From JAOUFP01 sp963801505 (GTDB lineage: Bacteria > Nitrospirota > Thermodesulfovibrionia > Thermodesulfovibrionales > UBA6898), in contig CAWDEY010000005.1 in NCBI GenBank assembly GCA_963801505.1, positions 62,001 through 126,000 of the forward strand: a stretch of DNA of 64,000 nucleotides, given 5' to 3'. Positions 42,368-50,240 of this stretch are shown here, piece by piece (position 1 is the stretch's first letter; each line of letters begins with the position of its first letter). The notes beneath the pieces were generated by a model. That model was not told the origin of the DNA and ran no database searches. It saw only the letters and a list, made by a program, of their open reading frames with translations. The position numbers and the translations under genes are program-made.

Positions 42368-43717
42368 ATGACGGAATCAGGCAAAGTTCTTATTATAGAT
42401 GATGAAGATGATTTGCGTTCTATCCTGAATGACGTGCTCTCAGGAGAAGGCTTTTCAGTATCAGAGGCAAGCAATGGCGCAATCGGGCTGGAATCTTTCA
42501 GAAAAGACCCTCCCCATGCAGTACTTCTCGACCTGAACATGCCACAGATGAACGGCATCGAGACATTGACTGCAATCAAGCTGATAAACCCCAGGGTGCC
42601 GATTATTATTCTGACAGCACACGGTGACATCCCTACTACCGTCGAAGTCATGAGACTCGGGGCATATGACTTTACAACAAAACCTCCTGATTTCGACAGG
42701 CTCTTACTGCTGATCAAAAGGGCCGTCGAACATTACCAGCTTGAGCTCCATGTTGAATCCGCCAATAACGCGTTGGGATTGTCCCTTGAAAGCCTGCTGG
42801 GCAAAAGCAGTGCAATGAAAAAAGTTATAGAATTGATCGGTTATGCAGCACAGACCGACTATTCAGTGATTATCCAGGGAGAGACGGGCACAGGAAAAAC
42901 CTTTGTCGCAGAAGCCCTGCACAATTTAAGCAAAAGGAACAATAACCCATTTGTGCGGGTAGATATCGGTCTGATACCGGACTCGCTTATTGAGAGTGAA
43001 CTTTTCGGTCATAGGAAAGGCGCCTTTACCAATGCCTCCGGCAGCAAAATAGGATTTTTTGAAACAGCAAGCAGCGGAACAATATTCATTGATGAAATTG
43101 AAAATATGTCTCATGCCATACAAAGCAAACTTCTCAACGTAATTGAGAGAAAAGAGGTATTTCCAATAGGGAGTACTTCTCCGACTTATATAGATATACG
43201 AATTATTGCTGCTACCAACAAGGATATCCGTAGAAGCATAACAGAAAAAGAGTTCAGGGAAGACCTTTTTTATCGTCTTGGCGAATTCATCATTACCATC
43301 CCGCCCCTCAGGGAAAGGAATGAGGACATTCCTTTTTTCGCTCAGAAGTTTCTGTTAGAGGCCTGTTCAGAACTAAAAAAACAGACCCGAGGGATAAGCG
43401 AAGATGCCCTGAGTTTTCTTACAGATTACTCCTGGCCAGGCAATTTACGAGAGCTCAAAAATGTCATTAGAAGGGCTGTTCTTTTCTCCGGAGCTGATAA
43501 TATAGAACAGAAAACTCTGGAATCGCTCATCAAAGAAAAAGATAGCCCATCTGATTCTATTTACACCTCACTCAAGAGTGAGATACGGGAACTCGAAAAA
43601 AAGAGAATTTCCGAGGCTGTGATAAAGACAGAGGGAAATAAAACCAAAGCAGCAGAGTTGCTCCAGATCAGCTACAAAAGCTTCTGCGAGAAACTCAAAG
43701 AATACAAAATTAACTAA
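42368..43717 (+). CDS. NtrC-family sigma-54-dependent response regulator
   Basis: A 449-residue activator. The receiver domain (1-120) has DDEDDLRS, phospho-acceptor aspartate in VLLDLNMPQMNG, and KP in FTTKPPDF. The AAA+ domain has Walker A GETGTGKTFVAEAL, Walker B GTIFIDEIEN and the arginine-finger region. The sigma-54-contacting loop reads GAFTNA instead of the usual GAFTGA. The C-terminal Fis-type HTH is EGNKTKAAELLQISYKSF. It is the presumed target of the upstream kinase. A 42-bp palindrome lies 10 bases after its stop and a sigma-54 promoter about 110 bases after, suggesting that it activates the following receiver gene. Confidence 0.93.
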   Translation: MTESGKVLIIDDEDDLRSILNDVLSGEGFSVSEASNGAIGLESFRKDPPHAVLLDLNMPQMNGIETLTAIKLINPRVPIIILTAHGDIPTTVEVMRLGAYDFTTKPPDFDRLLLLIKRAVEHYQLELHVESANNALGLSLESLLGKSSAMKKVIELIGYAAQTDYSVIIQGETGTGKTFVAEALHNLSKRNNNPFVRVDIGLIPDSLIESELFGHRKGAFTNASGSKIGFFETASSGTIFIDEIENMSHAIQSKLLNVIERKEVFPIGSTSPTYIDIRIIAATNKDIRRSITEKEFREDLFYRLGEFIITIPPLRERNEDIPFFAQKFLLEACSELKKQTRGISEDALSFLTDYSWPGNLRELKNVIRRAVLFSGADNIEQKTLESLIKEKDSPSDSIYTSLKSEIRELEKKRISEAVIKTEGNKTKAAELLQISYKSFCEKLKEYKIN

Positions 43718-43727
43718 CCCTACTGGC

Positions 43728-43769
43728 ATTAGGTAAACTTTACCTAGTACTAGGTAAAGTTTACCTAAT
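43728..43769. promoter_or_regulatory. 42-bp perfect palindrome, probable activator binding site
   Basis: The left arm ATTAGGTAAACTTTACCTAG plus T is followed by its exact complement, symmetric about 43748/43749. Each half is itself a near-perfect dyad (aGGTAAA-n-TTTACCt), so there are two adjacent operators. It sits about 60-100 bases upstream of a sigma-54 promoter, the usual place for an NtrC-type enhancer. There is no T-tract, which argues against a simple terminator. Confidence 0.7.
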
Positions 43770-43827
43770 TTGTATCATCTTGCGGGATATATATTATATT
43801 TCCCTGAACAAACCTTATCTGGTCTCG

Positions 43828-43844
43828 TGGCATAGGACTTGCAA
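43828..43844 (+). promoter_or_regulatory. Sigma-54 promoter
   Basis: TGGCATAGGACTTGCAA fits TGGCAY-N5-TTGCA closely, with GG at 43829-43830 and GC at 43841-43842 ten bases apart. The predicted start of transcription near 43854 leaves a 32-base leader to the ATG at 43886 of the receiver gene. The paired operators at 43728-43769 lie just upstream. Confidence 0.75.
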
Positions 43845-43885
43845 ATTGTTAATTGTTATATGTCATTTTAAGCATGGAGATACCA

Positions 43886-44392
43886 ATGAAGGATTATTTG
43901 GCAGCATATAATTCAACAGACAGGGATGAATTTCCTCAAACGAAAATACAGGCTGACAGGCCTTTTCATATCTTCAATGAGATCTCCATAGCGCAAACTA
44001 TACAATCAAAAGGACGGATCCTTGTCATGGATGATGAGGAGTGCATTCTCAACATACTACACCATGCGCTTTCCGCTTTCGGCTACTCTCCGTTTTTAAG
44101 CAGAGATGGCGGTGAGGCGATAGAACTTTATTTAACTGCTCTTAGATCGGGCAAACCCTTCGATGCCCTCATTATGGATTTAAATATAAAACATGGCATG
44201 TGCGGGGAGGAGGCTATCAGCAGGCTGCTTAAAATCAATCCTGAAGTAAAAGCCATAGTCAGCAGTGCCGAATATGACCGCCCTGCGATGCGTAATTACA
44301 AGGACTTTGGGTTTAAAGGGATTCTGTCAAAGCCCTATTCGTTAAATGAGCTGAAGACTCAACTCCACAATCTCATACTTGAAAATAGTTGA
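43886..44392 (+). CDS. Stand-alone receiver-domain protein
   Basis: About 168 residues from ATG 43886, which follows GGAGA by five bases and lies downstream of the predicted sigma-54 start site (earlier in-frame starts at 43853 and 43874 are less plausible). A 45-residue N-terminal extension of unknown role precedes a receiver domain: RILVMDDEECILNILHHALS, phospho-acceptor in ALIMDLNIKHGMCG, switch serine in AIVSSAEY, and lysine in GILSKPYSLNEL. There is no output domain. It resembles the receiver of hybrid kinases more than CheY. It is probably the output of the upstream sigma-54 system. Confidence 0.85.
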   Translation: MKDYLAAYNSTDRDEFPQTKIQADRPFHIFNEISIAQTIQSKGRILVMDDEECILNILHHALSAFGYSPFLSRDGGEAIELYLTALRSGKPFDALIMDLNIKHGMCGEEAISRLLKINPEVKAIVSSAEYDRPAMRNYKDFGFKGILSKPYSLNELKTQLHNLILENS

Positions 44393-44460
44393 CAATGTCT
44401 TCTTAAAAACTCACCCTCATGTATAACCGCTCTTTGTTTATACATTCCGGAACGCGTGAA

Positions 44461-45070
44461 TCACTTAGAAAGCTGTTTTAGGTTATCGCAGGCTATCTGG
44501 CTGCCCGCATCGCATGCCCTCCTGAAGTCAGCCATCGCCTTTTTTGTATAGGCAACGCCCCTGGAGAGATAAACGTTCAAGTCCTTCGGTTTCATACTGA
44601 TAACACGGTTGTAATCTTCTATAGCCTCGTCGTATTTTCCAGTATTTGCATAGGCTATGCCGCGATTATGGTATGCATCAGGCGACCTTGGATTAATTGA
44701 GATTACGGCAGAGTAGTCCTTGACAGCATTTTCATAGTCCCCTTTTTTCAGATATGCGATAGCACGATTGCTGTATAATTCAGCATTTGCATCTACTTGT
44801 GATGATATGACCCTGCTGTAGTCAGCGACAGCCTCATCGTATTTGCCTGCCTTATAGTACGCGAGACCCCGGTTATAGTAGCCCTGCAATAAAGTCAGGA
44901 TATATTGCGATAAGACGGTTGTAAGACTCTATTGCCTTCGCATATTGTCCCTCATTGAAATAGGTGTTTCCTTCATCAAAATAGTGCTGCATATCCAAAT
45001 CCCCTGCAAAGGAGGTATTGGCAAAGAAAATAAATAAAAGCATAATAATGAAGGCCTTACAGTTTTTCAT
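44461..45070 (-). pseudogene. Exported TPR protein, one frameshift
   Basis: ATG 45070 gives a signal peptide (AFIIMLLFIFFANTSFAGD) and one TPR (FDEGNTYFNEGQYAKAIESY), breaking after AIYPDFIAG. Removing one G near 44881-44884 continues into YYNRGLAYYKAGKYDEAVAD and three more TPRs (AIAYLKKGDYENAVKDYSAV, NRGIAYANTGKYDEAIEDYN) with a C-terminal cysteine-containing Sel1-like end (FRRACDAGSQIACDNLKQL). It is probably a periplasmic scaffold protein of about 200 residues. A single insertion suggests error or recent mutation. Confidence 0.75.
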
Positions 45071-45283
45071 GATCTCAATTCCCTTTTCCTTTTGTATTGT
45101 TATACAAAACAGATCCCTATCATTATAGCAAACACCTGCAGCAAAAAAACCACCAGGGGACTTTGTTTCTTAAGTCTCTATTGCTTTTTCTAAGAAACTT
45201 CTGAGGCATGCCCTAAATCACGTCGATAAACAAAAAAAACATCATTACTCTTCTTCGGACCTCTTGACCTAAAGATATCAGTT

Positions 45284-46401
45284 TCAGTCATCACTGCGCT
45301 TCAATATTTTTCTTGCAATCCTGCCATATGCTGTCTCGACAGCGCTCAGCGCCCCATAAGGACAGACCTCAATGCAGCAGTAACACCTGATGCACTTATC
45401 ATAATCAAACGTCAGTTTTTTCTTTTCAACTGTTATAGCACTGGCCGGACAGTATTTCCAGCATTCGCCGCATGATTTGCAGAGGGCATCATGGCAAACC
45501 GGTTTCTGCACCAGATGTCTTCTCATGAAACCGTGCAGGCTTTTCGGCCCGAACACAAGAGGTGTAATCTCAGGCATCCTGAAGTCCTTTGTAACAGGCA
45601 ACTCACCATCAACTGTAATGTCACTGCTGACAAGTCCCATTTCAGCCGCCATCCTGTTTGTCAGCAGACTTTCCGGGGCTATCCCGAGCATCCTGCATAC
45701 AGTCATATCCAGCGCCACTGCGTCAACACTTGCCATGAGTATCCCCATATGTCTCGCAAGACCGCTTTTGCCCGGACCCTGTCCCTCCATGACCAGGACT
45801 GCCGTCAAGCAGGGTTACGGACTGCCCGATGGCCGTGTATATCCTGACGAGCAGACGTGCGAACATCTCCCTGTCAACGCCTGTTCTGAAATGCCATTCC
45901 GGCTTCCTCAGCCCCACGATACAACCGAAAAAGTTCTTGACCCCGAGGGTCAGAAGCATCTGGGTATGGGTCTTCAATTTCGGCAGGTTAAGCACAATAT
46001 CAGCATTCATCGCATCTTCAGCGATCTCTATTTTGTTAAAGGGTGGTCCAACATCAACCACTACCGAGCGTTTGAACTCCCTGCATTCCACATCAAGGCC
46101 TTTGAGGGCCTCTCTTATTCCGCTTTCCTTCAGGATCCTGTCGAAACTCCCCATTGCAGGGCTGTCTGATATCAGGGGCACTCCACCCTTATTCAATCAC
46201 ATATTCAACAGAGGCCCTCACAATCATAGGGTGTGTCAGCATGGCCTTTTCAGGTTGGGCAGGAGCAAGCAGGTTAGGCTTTATCAAAACCCGGCTCTTA
46301 TTACCCATCTTGTCTCCAACAAGGTCATCAAGGAGTTCAAAGATCAGCGGCCTGAGTGTATCATAATCATACTCAGCACTTCTCAGCGTAACTTTTTTCA
46401 C
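45284..46401 (-). pseudogene. DUF362 protein with C-terminal 2[4Fe-4S] ferredoxin domain, two frameshifts
   Basis: The GTG at 46401 (VKKVTLRSAEYDYDTLRPLI), after AGGAGGGA, begins a DUF362 domain: RVLIKPNLLAPAQPEKAMLT. One extra base near 46190-46193 then leads to KGGVPLISDSPAMGSFDRIL, NADIVLNLPKLKTHTQMLLT and GVKNFFGCIVGLRKPEWHF. A second extra base near 45800-45804 leads to LVMEGQGPGKSG and the final part. The C-terminus carries two clusters (CKSCGECWKYCPASAI; CIRCYCCIEVCPYGAL). The DUF362 family is widespread in anaerobes and some members bind Fe-S or act as ferredoxin-like redox proteins. Its role is not known. Both breaks are single insertions, so error is possible. Confidence 0.8.
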
Positions 46402-46873
46402 AGCCTTCCCTCCTGTCAATATTATCAGACCCAGAAGGGTCCTTCAGAAAAAATCTAATTACAGGCAGCACCCTTACCTTCAGTGCTCCCGGCATTTAGC
46501 CTGCCATGATGAGCCTGTATAGTGCAACAGGCCATATATATTCCGACACTGTTCCTTAATCTATTTATCTGTTGTCTTAAATTTTAAATATTCCTGCAGA
46601 TACGCGCGGCCCGGGTTTTAAGTAATCAGCAACAACCAATTAGCATTTTATACATATCCGGTAATATACATCTAATCAGCAGTTTTTTTTGAGTGCCTGA
46701 AATTAAGGGTATTGCTACGCAATGGTTATTCCAACCCGGGTCAGTCAGAATTATATCGTACAATGATCCCTGTTTTTTATGGCATAATTATTGTAACCGT
46801 ACGATTGCCAACTGACGGCTGTGCCTGCATACTCATTAAGATGAAATACAGTGATACAAAATAAAATATTATT
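46402..46873. other. Intergenic region with no recognised gene
   Basis: Nearly 470 bases between the DUF362 gene and the mini-ORF. Translation of both strands gives no long or conserved frame. A run of AT-rich sequence near 46630-46690 could contain promoters for the divergent genes, but I could not assign one. Confidence 0.35.
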
Positions 46874-46972
46874 GTGTACACTAGCAGATGCAAATACGGC
46901 AATGCCCTCGAGATTAATGAAGGCGTGGCTGAGGCTTTCGGCATCAAAAAAGGAGACATACTTGTTTTTTAA
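46874..46972 (+). CDS. 32-codon ORF, possible gene remnant
   Basis: From a GTG at 46874 the frame gives VYTSRCKYGNALEINEGVAE followed by AFGIKKGDILVF and TAA. The tail (INEGVAEAFGIKKGDILVF) is well formed and looks like the end of a beta-barrel or AbrB-like domain, where GIKxGDxLVF is common. There is no good ribosome-binding site and no longer frame upstream, so it may be the end of a lost gene. Confidence 0.25.
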   Translation: MYTSRCKYGNALEINEGVAEAFGIKKGDILVF

Positions 46973-47034
46973 AAATAATAAAACAGGAGAAGACAGAGAC
47001 AGAGGCGCTCTTAGTCTTACTGTGGAATAAATTC

Positions 47035-47751
47035 GTGATCGACATTCACTGCCATATATTGCCGGCCATAGACGACGGGCCTGCTGATTTACAGGAGACT
47101 CTTGAGATGCTCAGGATAGCAGCAGGTGACGGGATAACACACATCGTAGCCACGCCTCATTACCGGCACGGAGAATACCCTACTGCCCTGGACATAAAGG
47201 TAAAAATTGAGTTGGTTCAAAAAGAGATGGGTAAAAGCAGCTTTAATGTAAAGCTGCTAGAAGGGGCTGATATACGGCTCACATATGAGCTGAAGGAAGG
47301 CATAGAAAAGAACGAAATACCCACGATAAACAGCTCCAGGTATTTTCTGCTTGAATTGCCTGACCTTATACCACCCCATCTGGACGGCTTTCTCTTTGAG
47401 ACAAGAGTCAAGGGCTTTGTCCCTGTTATAACACACCCGGAACGAAACCACAGCCTGATATCCTTCCCGGAAAAAATCGGGGCTCTCAGGAATGCAGGCG
47501 CTCTCTTTCAGCTTACCGCAATGAGCGTGACAGGAAAACTTGGCAGGCAGATAAAGAAATTCACAGAGCATCTTTTGAAAAGGGGATATGTTGATTTTAT
47601 CGCAACCGACGCCCACAGCACCAGAGGAAGGCCACCCCTCCTTTCAAAAGCATATAGGGAGACTGCCGGTATTCTGGACAAAACCTGGGCTGACAGGATA
47701 TTTATTGACAACCCTAAAGCAGTGATCGAAAACAGGGAGATAGAAATATGA
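47035..47751 (+). CDS. CpsB/CapC-type PHP-domain tyrosine-protein phosphatase
   Basis: A 238-residue PHP-fold phosphatase of the CpsB/YwqE family, which in Gram-positives controls capsule/exopolysaccharide tyrosine kinases. The metal-binding start is IDIHCHILPAIDDGPADLQE. HIVATPHYRHGEYPTALDIK, the HPERNHSLI motif and the final DFIATDAHSTRGRPP are typical. A GTG start at 47035 is used. It overlaps the NusG-like gene by 4 bases. In related bacteria such a phosphatase sits at the head of an exopolysaccharide cluster, but none follows here. Confidence 0.88.
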   Translation: MIDIHCHILPAIDDGPADLQETLEMLRIAAGDGITHIVATPHYRHGEYPTALDIKVKIELVQKEMGKSSFNVKLLEGADIRLTYELKEGIEKNEIPTINSSRYFLLELPDLIPPHLDGFLFETRVKGFVPVITHPERNHSLISFPEKIGALRNAGALFQLTAMSVTGKLGRQIKKFTEHLLKRGYVDFIATDAHSTRGRPPLLSKAYRETAGILDKTWADRIFIDNPKAVIENREIEI

Positions 47752-48230
47752 ACTGGTACGCTATATACGTAAAGCCGAAATGCGAGGATTCGACAGCGCT
47801 TCAACTCAAGAATGCCGGGATAGAGACCCTCAACCCCAAGATAAGGACAAAGAAGTACATACGGGGGAAATACCTACATGTCATTGAGCCCCTTTTCCCA
47901 GCCTATATATTTGCCTGTTTCGATGCAGAAAAGCAAGGGCATATGATAAAATATACGCGAGGGATCAAGTTCATAGTCGGCAAACAGAACCCCGTGGCAG
48001 TTCCTCAGGAGATAATCGAAGCTATACAGGAAAGAATGCAGGGCGATATTGTCACACCTGCTCCGGAAAAGCTCGAAAAAGGCGACAGGGTGATAATAAA
48101 GGAAGGGCCTTTCGTAAGCTTCTATGGCATATTTGAAAGAGATGTCCCGGGCAGAGAACGGGCTATGATCCTGCTTGAGGCGCTGCACAGCAAAGTTGAG
48201 ATCGAAAGCCTCTCCATACGAAAGGCATAG
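47748..48230 (+). CDS. Specialised NusG-like (RfaH/UpxY-type) transcription elongation factor
   Basis: A 160-residue NusG paralogue. The NGN domain starts MNWYAIYVKPKCEDSTALQL and includes FPAYIFACFDAEK and FIVGKQNPVAVPQEII. A C-terminal KOW domain (LEKGDRVIIKEGPFVSFYGI then FERDVPGRERAMILLEAL) follows. The YAIYVKPKCE start and high charge match operon-specific factors that suppress termination in long polysaccharide operons. General NusG lies next to secE and rpl genes, absent here. It is translationally coupled to the phosphatase gene and is apparently an orphan regulator pair. Confidence 0.85.
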   Translation: MNWYAIYVKPKCEDSTALQLKNAGIETLNPKIRTKKYIRGKYLHVIEPLFPAYIFACFDAEKQGHMIKYTRGIKFIVGKQNPVAVPQEIIEAIQERMQGDIVTPAPEKLEKGDRVIIKEGPFVSFYGIFERDVPGRERAMILLEALHSKVEIESLSIRKA

Positions 48231-48339
48231 TCTGACCGACATTAAAGTCCAAAACAGTATTAGCGCCGTATGAATAAGAAGATGGAGTCCTTCGCCTGTG
48301 TAGTTTATGGATTTCTGACCGTACTGAAATAGCTGTTCC

Positions 48340-48681
48340 TTACCTCAAGCTAAAATACCGAACCATGAAGAACCCTCCTGCGATTAGCATCAGTAGCAGG
48401 ACCAGGACAGCCAGAAAAGGGAAAGGCTTTTTATCAGCGTTGCTAAAGCCTCCCCTTCCCGAAGCTCTCTCTATAGCTTCTCCCTCCTCGTGTTCCCTGA
48501 CAGTATTTATCTCTTTATGCTCATGGACAGCCCGCTTTTTATGCCTTATCTCGAGAAGTTCCGAGGTTTTAAAGTCTTTATATTCGACTTCTATCTCCTC
48601 CTGAGAGCCGGCAACATCCAAACCGCATTTACTGCATTTCCTCTTCCCGGTCGTATCCGTATCGCACTTGGGGCATTTCAT
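48340..48681 (-). CDS. Zinc-ribbon membrane protein
   Basis: A 113-residue protein starting at ATG 48681 (after GGAGATATAT), not at the longer upstream frame. A double zinc ribbon MKCPKCDTDTTGKRKCSKCG is followed by a highly charged middle (EEIEVEYKDF through REHEEGEAIER) and a C-terminal transmembrane helix (FPFLAVLVLLLMLIAGGFFM). The topology is cytoplasmic zinc ribbon, one membrane anchor. No specific family recognised. It stands downstream of the Cys-rich small protein on the same strand. Confidence 0.7.
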   Translation of the reverse strand: MKCPKCDTDTTGKRKCSKCGLDVAGSQEEIEVEYKDFKTSELLEIRHKKRAVHEHKEINTVREHEEGEAIERASGRGGFSNADKKPFPFLAVLVLLLMLIAGGFFMVRYFSLR

Positions 48682-48824
48682 TATATATCTCCTGCTCCTT
48701 ATTATTCGCATTTCAAACGTGATTTGCAATATGGGAAAAAAGTGGTCCACAAATACAGGGTTTTCTATATTCATGGATTGATTTTGCAGGTTCACAATAT
48801 TTTACTTCTAAGGCGTCCGGGGGG

Positions 48825-49079
48825 CTATTTTATACGCTTTGCACAGCTCTGACGGTAGAGTTGAGTCTGTATTTCTTCCTGAATCATATCCCAGCCTTTT
48901 TCTGTGTGAGGCAAGACGCACTGGGAGCAGTCCTTCATGCCAGAGGAAAGAGTGGAGTAATGGCCCGGGCAGTCAAGGAGGAAGAGGGGACAGTAGCAAA
49001 AGAGGCATGAATGCCAGTCTTCGAGGCTGTGGCAAGGCAGAAATTCGCATTTGAGGTTTATGAAGTGTTTGTAGTTAAT
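48825..49079 (-). CDS. Small cysteine-rich (PF04071-like) metal-binding protein, unusual start
   Basis: The minus strand holds an 84-codon frame not opening with ATG, GTG or TTG. It reads INYKHFINLKCEFLPCHSLE followed by DWHSCLFCYCPLFLLDC, then PGHYSTLSSGMKDCSQCVLP and a C-terminal helix. The CxFxPC...CLFCYCPLF...KDCSxCxxPH pattern strongly matches the cysteine-rich small domain family. An ATT codon at 49079 follows GAGG by 9 bases, and an in-frame stop lies 24 bases further upstream. Either ATT is the start (rare) or an indel hides the start. The protein is otherwise well conserved, with eight or nine cysteines. Confidence 0.65.
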   Translation of the reverse strand: MNYKHFINLKCEFLPCHSLEDWHSCLFCYCPLFLLDCPGHYSTLSSGMKDCSQCVLPHTEKGWDMIQEEIQTQLYRQSCAKRIK

Positions 49080-49232
49080 AAGGGCTTCCTCGATGTTTTA
49101 TTTTTTTGTCACGTTTTAGATAAGGTTACGTCTTGTGCCTGCTTAGGTCAATGGCGGTCTTCATTAAAATAATCGCTATCAAGTTTCTTAATATCGTAAC
49201 TCGTCCTTTTTTCTATAAGGACATGCCTACCT

Positions 49233-49664
49233 TCAGTCCTCACCCTCATTCATCACATTGACCCTCGGCTTTTCTTCTTTCTTGCGGCCTTCTATGTATG
49301 CGGTTATGCGGTATCTGAAGTGAGTGGCTTTGTCGTGGTCGTAGAGGTAAATCGTGTCGTTGCGGAGGTTACCTATAAAGTATGCGGCGCTGCCGTTGAT
49401 GTGGACAATGAAGGTCTTTTCATTGATGAAGATGTTCAGTACAAAGTCGCTGGCTGCTGTGTACTGGTATGTGCAGTTGCTGGCAAAGCCAGGGATGTAG
49501 TCCTGATGCTTTTCATCGAAATTATGTAGTAAGTCGATGTCCAAGATCCCGGCTACTTCCATCTCCTCTGAAGTTTCAAGGTCACAGAGAAAGGCCGGAC
49601 TCTTCCCTGTGATCAGACGACAGGCGATATAGCTAATGCATGTATGCTGTATGCGATAATCCAT
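49233..49664 (-). CDS. Unknown protein, paralogue of the gene at 49805
   Basis: A 143-residue protein with no recognised domain. It starts MDYRIQHTCISYIACRLITG and shares its whole length with the protein encoded at 49805-50227 (ITGKxxAxLxD, DIDLLHNFDEKHQDY, SAAYFIGNLRNDTIYLYDHD, FRYRITAYIEG). The C-terminus is more charged (KKEEKPRVNVMNEGED). It is cytoplasmic, without signal or membrane segment. Tandem duplication beside nrdJ suggests shared regulation with nrdJ. Confidence 0.65.
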   Translation of the reverse strand: MDYRIQHTCISYIACRLITGKSPAFLCDLETSEEMEVAGILDIDLLHNFDEKHQDYIPGFASNCTYQYTAASDFVLNIFINEKTFIVHINGSAAYFIGNLRNDTIYLYDHDKATHFRYRITAYIEGRKKEEKPRVNVMNEGED

Positions 49665-49804
49665 ACGCTTCTTGCCTCTCTTTCCCTAAAATGCGGATAA
49701 CTTATTTTAGCTCCGACACCGTTGGAACAATTGCTGTTTTTGCCTGACCAGGTCCTCTGCCGTGACACAGCAGCCGGTTGTCAGACTACAGCGTCTGACG
49801 CGCT

Positions 49805-50227
49805 TTATTGTATTGTCATCCAGCAGCTTGCGCAACTATCTCCGCTTTCCTGTTCAACCATGCAGCCTGATATCCTGTAATTGAGGTGGAGCGAGTCTTC
49901 ATGGTCGTAGATATGGATTAGGTCGCCCCGGACATTGCCTATAAAATAAGCTGTGCTTCCAGTGATCTTTCCCATGAATGTATTGCCTTTTATGCTGAGG
50001 TCTATCGCATGGTCTTTTTTACAACAAAACCGGTACTTGTATCTGCCTGGAGTTACGGCAGTGTAATCTTTGTGTCTACAGTCGAATTCTGTGAGACAGT
50101 CCGCGTCAGGCAGACTTGCTATTTCTATGTGTGAAAGGTTGTTGAAATCATACAGGGAAGCGATACGCTTCCCTGTGATAAGACGTCCTGCTAGATATGC
50201 TATGCGTGTCCGGTTGTATATTTTCAC
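49805..50227 (-). CDS. Unknown protein, paralogue of the gene at 49233
   Basis: About 140 residues from a GTG at 50227 (VKIYNRTRIAYLAGRLITGK), 13 bases after the nrdJ stop. An upstream in-frame ATG inside nrdJ is unlikely, because alignment with the paralogue begins here. It shares the HIEIASLPDADCLTEFDCRH, TGSTAYFIGNVRGDLIHIYD and HLNYRISG segments. It has several cysteines (KYRFCCKK, DSCASCWM) that the paralogue lacks. Function unknown, probably co-transcribed with nrdJ. Confidence 0.65.
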   Translation of the reverse strand: MKIYNRTRIAYLAGRLITGKRIASLYDFNNLSHIEIASLPDADCLTEFDCRHKDYTAVTPGRYKYRFCCKKDHAIDLSIKGNTFMGKITGSTAYFIGNVRGDLIHIYDHEDSLHLNYRISGCMVEQESGDSCASCWMTIQ

Positions 50228-50240
50228 AATCTCTGTCTTC

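Noticed and set aside
46777..46959. Minus-strand 60-codon ORF opposite the mini-ORF
   Set aside because: It is the shadow of the GTG ORF at 46874-46972 plus AT-rich sequence, with no ribosome-binding site or family resemblance.
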